Shown here in pieces: positions 6,095 through 10,669 of a DNA stretch of 10,669 bases; the first letter of the stretch is position 1; every line of letters begins with the position of its first letter. The translations under genes were made by a program, and so were the position numbers. Source of the stretch: Gammaproteobacteria bacterium. Its GTDB lineage: Bacteria; Pseudomonadota; Gammaproteobacteria; Pseudomonadales; UBA3067. The notes below the pieces were generated by a model, which saw nothing but the letters and a program-made list of their open reading frames with translations, made no database searches and was not told the origin of the DNA. The stretch covers positions 1 through 10,669 of the forward strand of contig JAHRVS010000113.1 in the NCBI GenBank assembly GCA_019090565.1, written 5' to 3'.

Positions 6095-7188
6095 GCACTG
6101 AAACCCCAGAACAGGTAAAACAAATGGAAATTTGCCTTCAGCTTGAACGGCAAAATTTTCATTTAAACGCCCACTTTCACGCGCCCATGAAAGGGGTTAC
6201 CGCGTTATTCGGCCCTTCCGGCTCAGGTAAAACGACTCTTCTGCGCTGCATAGCAGGCTTAGAAAAACAAACCCGAGGTCACCTGAAAATTGGAGCCGAT
6301 TATTGGCAAGATGATTCACTTTGCCTCCCTCCCCATAGAAGGCCCGTCGGTTACGTTTTTCAGAAAAGTAACCTTTTTCAGCACTTAACCGTCCTTCAGA
6401 ATTTACGCTATGGTCAGAAACGAACAGCCAAAACCCAGCGCAAAATATATCTGAATGAAACCATCGCCCTTCTGGAACTTGAAAATATTTTAAAGTGTCA
6501 TCCAGATCAGCTTTCTGGAGGACAGCAGCAGCGTGTCGCAATTGCTCGCGCCCTACTCACTACGCCGCAGCTTTTATTGATGGATGAACCCTTAGCCAGT
6601 TTGGATCAAGCAAGCAAGCTGGACATCATTCCCTATCTTGAGCGCCTGCATCAAGAGTTAAGTATCCCCGTTATTTATGTGAGTCACTCACCTGATGAAG
6701 TGACTCGACTTGCTGACCATCTCGTTCTGATGGATCAGGGATCAGTCACTGCCGAGGGTGAAATCAACCATATCCTTACTCGTAATGACCTCCCCCTGGC
6801 CCACCTTGAAGAGGCATGCGCTGTCATCAGCGGCAAGGTGGTAAAACACGACTCTCACTATCATCTCACCTACCTGTCTATTCCCGGCGGCACGGTAGCC
6901 GTTTCTTACCGAGGTTTTCCCATCAGCGACACTGTTCGGGTTAGGATTCTTGCGCGAGATGTTAGCCTTGCTTTGTCCCCAGGAGAAAATTCCAGTATCA
7001 CCAATGTACTCGCCGTCACGGTTATATCAATTCAAACCATGGCAGATCCTGCCAAGTCACTCATTACTCTTCAACTCGGTAGCGAACAAATTTTGGCCAG
7101 CATTACACGGCGTTCAGTGCACAAGCTTGCTATCTCTGTTGGTACAGCGCTATATGCCCACATAAAAAGCATCGCTTTGATGCATTAA
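6091..7188 (+). CDS. modC: molybdate ABC transporter ATPase ModC
   Basis: ModC is the cytoplasmic ATPase that powers molybdate import through ModB. Walker A is GPSGSGKT (41-48, K47), the Q-loop is at about Q91, the ABC signature LSGGQQQR is at 141-148, Walker B LLLMDEP is at 161-167 with catalytic E166, the D-loop SLD is at 170-172, and the switch His is H199. After about residue 235 comes a C-terminal extension ending in a TOBE/MOP-like domain (about 290-360), which in ModC proteins binds molybdate and inhibits transport when the oxyanion is abundant. The length of 365 residues is normal. The start overlaps the modB stop by four bases. An internal ATG at codon 12 (6124) is an alternative start, but the overlapping one is preferred for coupling. 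Confidence 0.95.
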   Translation: MSTETPEQVKQMEICLQLERQNFHLNAHFHAPMKGVTALFGPSGSGKTTLLRCIAGLEKQTRGHLKIGADYWQDDSLCLPPHRRPVGYVFQKSNLFQHLTVLQNLRYGQKRTAKTQRKIYLNETIALLELENILKCHPDQLSGGQQQRVAIARALLTTPQLLLMDEPLASLDQASKLDIIPYLERLHQELSIPVIYVSHSPDEVTRLADHLVLMDQGSVTAEGEINHILTRNDLPLAHLEEACAVISGKVVKHDSHYHLTYLSIPGGTVAVSYRGFPISDTVRVRILARDVSLALSPGENSSITNVLAVTVISIQTMADPAKSLITLQLGSEQILASITRRSVHKLAISVGTALYAHIKSIALMH

Positions 7189-7250
7189 CCCAATCAATTA
7201 GCCCTGTTGTTATCGCCAACGAGCAACGCTTCACCCTTCAAAATCGATGT

Positions 7251-7256
7251 TATACT
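7251..7256 (+). promoter_or_regulatory. -10 element for the GST-like gene
   Basis: TATACT lies 32 bp upstream of the chosen GST start. The upstream hexamer is poor (TTCACC at 7230-7235 with a short 15-bp spacer). The in-frame ATG at 7247 overlaps this promoter and so is unlikely to be translated. Confidence 0.35.
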
Positions 7257-7288
7257 TACCGCCCCGAAAAATAACAAAAGGCCTCATC

Positions 7289-7921
7289 ATGCTCAAACTC
7301 CACGGCTTCGCCATCAGCAACTATTACAATGCAGTTAAACATGCGCTACTTTACAAGGGAATCCCCTTTGAAGAAGTACTTACGCGCCCCAGCCAATCCC
7401 CTGAGCTACTAGCCAAAAGCCCTATGGGGAAAGTCCCTTTTCTCGAGACTGAACACGGTTTTTTAACTGAAGCCAACGTTATTTTTGAATACCTTGATGA
7501 GGTATACCCTGACACCCCGCTCTATCCCAGCGACCCGTTTCAAAAAGCAAAAGTAAAGCAGCTGCTAAAAAGTGTTGAGCTCTATGTTGAAGACCCCGCT
7601 CACAGCCTAGTACCGGCCTTAATGGGAATGGAGCTTCCAGAGACAAAAAAGGAGGAGGCCAATATACAACTCAATAGGGGGCTACCTGCATTTCAGCGCC
7701 TAGCTTCTTTTAGCCCTTACGCATGCGGCGATACGCTAACCGCTGCAGATATTTTCATTTACCACGCCATAAAATTGGCCAAAACTGCTTCAAAAGTCGT
7801 ATTGAAACGCAACATCATCGCCGAAGTAGAAGGCCTTGAAGGTTTGATGTCCCTATTAGATGGCACAGACATCGCACAGAGGGTCATTGCCGACAACAAA
7901 GCTGCGCTAAAGGGATTATGA
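7289..7921 (+). CDS. glutathione S-transferase family protein
   Basis: The product is a probable cytosolic glutathione-dependent enzyme of 210 residues. The N-terminal thioredoxin-like domain (about 1-80) opens with MLKLHGFAISNYYNAVKHAL, placing S10/N11 where the glutathione-activating residue sits in many bacterial GSTs. It continues through SPMGKVPFLE, with P50 as the expected cis-proline, and LTEANVIFEYL, the usual glutathione-contact segment with Ala where Ser is common. The all-helical C-terminal domain follows, with the GDTLTAADI capping motif near 147-155. The start at 7289 is preferred over the in-frame ATG at 7247 because the protein then begins exactly at the first GST strand and AAAGG precedes it by a few bases. 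The substrate is unknown. The gene is probably transcribed separately from modC, 100 bp upstream. Confidence 0.85.
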   Translation: MLKLHGFAISNYYNAVKHALLYKGIPFEEVLTRPSQSPELLAKSPMGKVPFLETEHGFLTEANVIFEYLDEVYPDTPLYPSDPFQKAKVKQLLKSVELYVEDPAHSLVPALMGMELPETKKEEANIQLNRGLPAFQRLASFSPYACGDTLTAADIFIYHAIKLAKTASKVVLKRNIIAEVEGLEGLMSLLDGTDIAQRVIADNKAALKGL

Positions 7922-7952
7922 TTAATACGTTTAAATCGTAACTATTCGGCCT

Positions 7953-7977
7953 AGTTGAGCTCTTCGACTGCTCAACT
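7953..7977. repeat. 8-bp perfect inverted repeat after the GST gene
   Basis: AGTTGAGC (7953-7960) and GCTCAACT (7970-7977) form a perfect 8-bp stem with a 9-nt loop, 32 bp after the GST stop. Only TTGC follows on the plus strand, so it is not a classic intrinsic terminator, although it may act in 3'-end protection or Rho-linked termination. Confidence 0.4.
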
Positions 7978-8071
7978 TGCGCCCAACTCACACCCAGCTT
8001 AGAGCGACGCAAGGCCAGACATGTGGTTTTACGCGTATAAATACCCACTCTTAACACTCTTATGCGCTAAT

Positions 8072-8098
8072 TTGAGCGCGAGCTAGAGCTAGTATAGT
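8072..8098 (+). promoter_or_regulatory. promoter candidate for the DsbA-like gene
   Basis: TTGAGC (8072-8077) and TATAGT (8093-8098) resemble sigma-70 hexamers, but the spacer is only 15 bp. They sit 28 bp before the start of the DsbA-family gene, giving a short leader. Confidence 0.35.
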
Positions 8099-8125
8099 CA
8101 CTCTAAACCTAAAGCAAACCCTCGT

Positions 8126-8848
8126 ATGATGCCCCACCCACCCACCTACACCTTGTACTATTTTCACGACCCCATGTGCAGTTGGTGCTGGGGCTTTCGC
8201 CCCACATGGACGTTGTTGCAGCAAAACCTCCCTCCTACGGTGGAAGTAAAACATATCCTTGGTGGTTTAGCGCCTGATAATGACGCACCGATGCCTCAAG
8301 CATTACGCCTCGTTATTCAAAACACCTGGCAGCGCATTCACAAAGAGTTAGGGACAGAGTTTAATTTCAACTTCTGGTCACAGAATACCCCTCGACGATC
8401 CACCTACCCCGCCTGTCGGGCAGTGATTGCCGCGAGCCAACAAGGAAAACAGCAGGAAATGATTAGTGCGATTCAAGCGGCTTACTACCTGCGCGCACTC
8501 AACCCCAGTGATGCAGAGGTTCTCCAGCTCCTTGCGAAAGAAATCACTCTGAACGAATCGGAGTTCTTGCAATCCATGCTAAGCAAGAGCACCGATAACT
8601 TGCTAAAGAAGCAAATATCCCATGCAAAATGCTGGGCTGTACCAGGGTACCCCTCTTTGGTTTTAAAGATGAACAACCCCTCTGAGAGGGAAGCCCTTAA
8701 TACAGGCCTAAGCCTGAGCAACCTCGCTCACATCCCTATTGATTATACCCAGCACCAAAAAATGCAAACCCAGATCATCCGCGCGATGGAGCACTTAGTG
8801 CAGCGACCGAAAACGGCTCGTCTAAACAACTCCAAGTTGGACAAATAA
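8126..8848 (+). CDS. DsbA/FrnE-family thioredoxin-fold oxidoreductase
   Basis: The product is a 240-residue thioredoxin-fold protein. The first strand (TLYYFHDPMCSWCWGF) carries the CxxC site C18-S-W-C21 in the family's DxxCSWCWG setting. A helical insertion follows, then KCWAVPGYPSLVL in the second half, which supplies the expected cis-proline. Known: this branch (COG3531/FrnE-like, part of the DsbA superfamily) is usually cytoplasmic and linked to thiol-disulphide exchange. No signal peptide is visible, so a cytosolic location is inferred and classical periplasmic DsbA is unlikely. Adjacent ATGs at 8126 and 8129 are equivalent; no RBS is clear. The C-terminal tail after about 205 is polar. 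The unknown 114-residue gene follows after 43 bp and may share its transcript. Confidence 0.85.
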   Translation: MMPHPPTYTLYYFHDPMCSWCWGFRPTWTLLQQNLPPTVEVKHILGGLAPDNDAPMPQALRLVIQNTWQRIHKELGTEFNFNFWSQNTPRRSTYPACRAVIAASQQGKQQEMISAIQAAYYLRALNPSDAEVLQLLAKEITLNESEFLQSMLSKSTDNLLKKQISHAKCWAVPGYPSLVLKMNNPSEREALNTGLSLSNLAHIPIDYTQHQKMQTQIIRAMEHLVQRPKTARLNNSKLDK

Positions 8849-8891
8849 TGCTTAGCCGTTTGACGCTATTCGGCGAAGGCTAACTGACACA

Positions 8892-9236
8892 ATGCAAAAA
8901 TCCATCGTCAGCTTCTTTAATGAGGTGCTGCAACGCACCCCTTCCTCCCTTCAACTTATCGCTGCAAGCAAAGCTATGTACATCGATCCCAAGTCGGGTT
9001 CGTTGATTTTTACACTACCTGGTCTTTATCAGCTCTTTGAAAAAGAAAAAAATTGCTCATACAAGCAATTCAGAAAAGAGCTCTACCAAAGTGATCTCAA
9101 CTTAGAGCTCAGCAAACAGGGAGGGAGGATAGAGCTTTTCAGCTCCACGGGAAAAGTAGACACCAACGTGTACCAATTAGTCAGCCTAAACAAGGAGAAA
9201 ACGAACCATTCATCCGTTTTGCCTGGCTTAGAATAA
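8892..9236 (+). CDS. hypothetical protein, 114 residues
   Basis: I do not recognise this protein. It has a helical, mildly amphipathic N-terminus (about 1-30), a hydrophobic strand SGSLIFTLPGLYQLF (36-50), a basic and aromatic helix (YKQFRKELYQS, about 57-67), and a hairpin-like strand pair (LNLELSKQGGRIELF, 69-83). The order helix-strand-helix-strands could suit a small winged-helix fold, but this is speculation. It has no signal peptide, membrane segment or Cys motif. Its only cysteine is near residue 54. It is on the same strand as the DsbA-like gene, 43 bp downstream, with a TTAGCC/GGCTAA inverted repeat (8852-8883) in the gap. It ends 17 bp before the convergent CYTH gene. The sustained frame and operon-like position support a real gene. 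Confidence 0.6.
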   Translation: MQKSIVSFFNEVLQRTPSSLQLIAASKAMYIDPKSGSLIFTLPGLYQLFEKEKNCSYKQFRKELYQSDLNLELSKQGGRIELFSSTGKVDTNVYQLVSLNKEKTNHSSVLPGLE

Positions 9237-9253
9237 GCGCTCATGCAACAAAA

Positions 9254-9730
9254 TCACCTTTTCAGCATACGCCCTTCTAATGCCAAACGAATATTACTGA
9301 ACAAGGGGTTTTCTGAAACTTCTTCCGATACAAACGCAGGGGGAATAAATTCCTTGCTGGCATCCAAGCTAGGAAACTCAACTTCCGCAACGACTAAAGG
9401 AGACAGGCTCCCTCCATACACATCGATTTCCATTTCATACTGGTTTAGAGGGTAGATATAACGCGTTTTCACCAAACGCCGTCCTTCTGTTGCTGGCCAA
9501 AGCGCATCAAATTGCGCGCGGGGTATTTCCACTTCGTATTCAGTTCGTACGATCCCCTCCCCAACCTTCACCGTGAGGAAAAACGCCGCACCCTTAGACC
9601 GTACCCGTACATGTCGCCCCTCTTCCAGACACAGGTAACCCTGCTGAATCTCTTTTCCACTACGCCTATCTAGGTCAGTGGGTAAGTCGTGCAACAAGTA
9701 TTTTCGCTCTATTTCCAACTCACCGCTCAT
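9254..9730 (-). CDS. CYTH domain-containing protein (triphosphate tunnel metalloenzyme family)
   Basis: The 158-residue protein is essentially one CYTH domain. It begins with the family's ExExK motif as EIERK (6-10). Further along are the basic strands VRVR (R42, R44) and LTVK (K55), the acidic strand TEYEVE (63-68), YEMEID (98-103) and AEVEF (115-119). These charged residues line the tunnel that binds triphosphate and metal ions. Known: members are mostly triphosphatases acting on inorganic triphosphate, and a few are class IV adenylate cyclases; the small stand-alone bacterial type favours the former. The start at 9730 is chosen because AAGGAG (9738-9743) lies 7 nt upstream and the motif then falls at the N-terminus; the in-frame ATG at 9763 precedes that RBS. 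This is the best Shine-Dalgarno in the window. The gene is convergent with the 114-residue gene and divergent from cmoA. Confidence 0.9.
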   Translation of the reverse strand: MSGELEIERKYLLHDLPTDLDRRSGKEIQQGYLCLEEGRHVRVRSKGAAFFLTVKVGEGIVRTEYEVEIPRAQFDALWPATEGRRLVKTRYIYPLNQYEMEIDVYGGSLSPLVVAEVEFPSLDASKEFIPPAFVSEEVSENPLFSNIRLALEGRMLKR

Positions 9731-9791
9731 ACAATTGCTCCTTAGTGGGCCTTCAAATATCAATCACCCATTAACCGGATAGAAAACTCGA

Positions 9792-9800
9792 AGCATACCA
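9792..9800 (-). promoter_or_regulatory. extended -10 candidate for the CYTH gene
   Basis: On the minus strand TGGTATGCT reads as an extended -10 (TGn plus TATGCT), 61 bp upstream of the CYTH start. There is no -35 at the right distance. The assignment rests on this motif and its position only. Confidence 0.25.
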
Positions 9801-9985
9801 GAACCCTGCGCGATGAATGAGATGAACTGCCAACCTGATCGTCAACACTGAGCCACCGCCTTACCCCCTATTCAATCGACCCAGTTTCAAAGCAAAATTC
9901 GTTGCGTTTACATATAGTCAGTTGAAAGCCAATTTCAGACAACGCATAATCCGCCCTCCTTAAATCCAGTACGCACAAACCCACA

Positions 9986-10669
9986 ATGCCAAACCACACT
10001 GATCCCGACAAAAACACAAATTCCAAAGACGACATCTACCAAGCACCACTAAACAAAGTGTCTGACTTCATATTTGATCAATCGGTAGTGCGTGTCTTTC
10101 CAGATATGATTCAACGTTCTGTACCAGGTTATGCAACGATTATCCAAATGATAGGCATTCTCACCGAACAGTTCGCGCAAGCCGGTAGCACTTGCTATGA
10201 CCTAGGTAGCTCCCTCGGCGCTGCTACACTGGCCATGCGTGAACATATCCAAGTGCCAAACTGCAATATAATCGCCATCGATAACTCCGAAGCCATGGTC
10301 CAAGGCTGCAAAGAGCATTTGCGTAAAATACCCAGCGACATTAACACCAAGGTGATTTGCGCCGATATCGAAAACACTAATATCCAAAATGCATCCATTG
10401 TGGTTCTCAATTTCACGTTGCAGTTTATCCCGCCTCAGGATCGACAACAGATAATTGAAACTATTTACAAAGGCATGTTGCCAGGCGGCTTGCTCATTCT
10501 GTCTGAAAAGATCGCCTTCGAAGACCCCTTGCAAGAATCGCTCAACGTGCATATGCACCACACTTTTAAACGTAGTAACGGGTACAGCGAGTTAGAAGTT
10601 AGTCAGAAACGCGCCGCCCTCGACAACGTGCTCACCCCTGAGCCCTTAAGCGCTCATCAGCAACGACTA
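9986..10669 (+). CDS. cmoA: carboxy-S-adenosyl-L-methionine synthase CmoA (C-terminus beyond window)
   Basis: CmoA converts S-adenosylmethionine and prephenate to carboxy-SAM, which CmoB then uses to make the cmo5U34 wobble modification of tRNA. In the visible 228 residues I recognise the family closely: VFPDMIQRSVPGY (37-49), the SAM-binding YDLGSSLGAAT (71-81), IIAIDNSEAM with acidic D99 (95-104), ASIVVLNFTLQF (136-147), LSEKIAFED (172-180), and MHHTFKRSNGYSELE (190-204). E. coli CmoA has Cys where S75 is here, a mild change next to the SAM loop. About 20 residues are missing at the right edge compared with the usual length of about 247. The N-terminus carries a hydrophilic extension of about ten residues relative to E. 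coli. No RBS is evident. cmoB often follows this gene, but that lies outside the window. Confidence 0.97.
   Translation, partial: MPNHTDPDKNTNSKDDIYQAPLNKVSDFIFDQSVVRVFPDMIQRSVPGYATIIQMIGILTEQFAQAGSTCYDLGSSLGAATLAMREHIQVPNCNIIAIDNSEAMVQGCKEHLRKIPSDINTKVICADIENTNIQNASIVVLNFTLQFIPPQDRQQIIETIYKGMLPGGLLILSEKIAFEDPLQESLNVHMHHTFKRSNGYSELEVSQKRAALDNVLTPEPLSAHQQRL

Noticed and set aside
7247..7288. Upstream in-frame ATG giving the GST-like protein 14 extra residues.
   Set aside because: The ATG overlaps the best -10 element, the extra residues are not part of the GST fold, and the start at 7289 has AAAGG upstream.
9731..9763. Upstream in-frame ATG extending the CYTH protein by 11 residues.
   Set aside because: A clear AAGGAG lies between the two ATGs at the right distance for the downstream one, and the ExExK motif is then N-terminal as usual.
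1..10669. CRISPR arrays, rRNA genes, integrase/transposase genes and phage genes.
   Set aside because: No regularly spaced repeats, rRNA signatures or recombinase-like proteins are visible anywhere in the window.

Overview
The window looks like the chromosome of a marine-type gammaproteobacterium. The evidence is a near-complete cmoA (a wobble-uridine tRNA modification enzyme typical of Gammaproteobacteria), an E. coli-like modABC molybdate importer, and a giant PilZ-DUF1631-GGDEF-EAL protein of a kind I associate with Pseudomonas, Saccharophagus and Teredinibacter relatives. The genus assignment is inference. Coding density is moderate, base composition is near-balanced to slightly AT-rich, and most genes lack a good Shine-Dalgarno sequence.

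Layout. (1) Positions 1-3460, minus strand, hold one continuous reading frame of 1153 visible codons that runs off the left edge: an N-terminal PilZ domain, a long DUF1631 region, a GGDEF domain with the altered motif GNDEF, and the start of an EAL domain with EVL in place of EAL. (2) Positions 3461-4403 are a 943-bp region with no recognisable gene. It holds an inverted repeat just upstream of the PilZ gene, a terminator-like hairpin with a U-tract that may end a small RNA, a tiny ORF with a promoter-like and an RBS-like sequence, and a 242-bp element with 20-bp terminal inverted repeats that looks like a MITE, ending 82 bp before modA. (3) Positions 4404-7188 hold modA, modB and modC. modB and modC overlap by ATGA; modA and modB are separated by 206 bp, which is unusual. 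(4) Positions 7289-7921 encode a glutathione S-transferase-like protein. (5) Positions 8126-9236 hold a CxxC DsbA/FrnE-like thioredoxin-fold protein followed by an unrecognised 114-residue protein. (6) Positions 9254-9730, minus strand, encode a CYTH-domain protein convergent with the previous gene. (7) From 9986 to the right edge lies cmoA, divergent from the CYTH gene and missing only its C-terminus.

How it fits together. ModA captures molybdate in the periplasm, ModB forms the membrane channel and ModC drives transport by ATP hydrolysis, with a C-terminal regulatory TOBE/MOP region. The GST, DsbA-like and CYTH genes look like independent housekeeping or stress genes. The PilZ-GGDEF-EAL protein belongs to cyclic-di-GMP signalling, and its altered motifs suggest a sensor or effector more than an enzyme. 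The least explained stretch is the intergenic region between this gene and modA. I see no complete novel multi-gene system; the best leads are the MITE-like element, the candidate small RNA and the candidate small ORF in that region.
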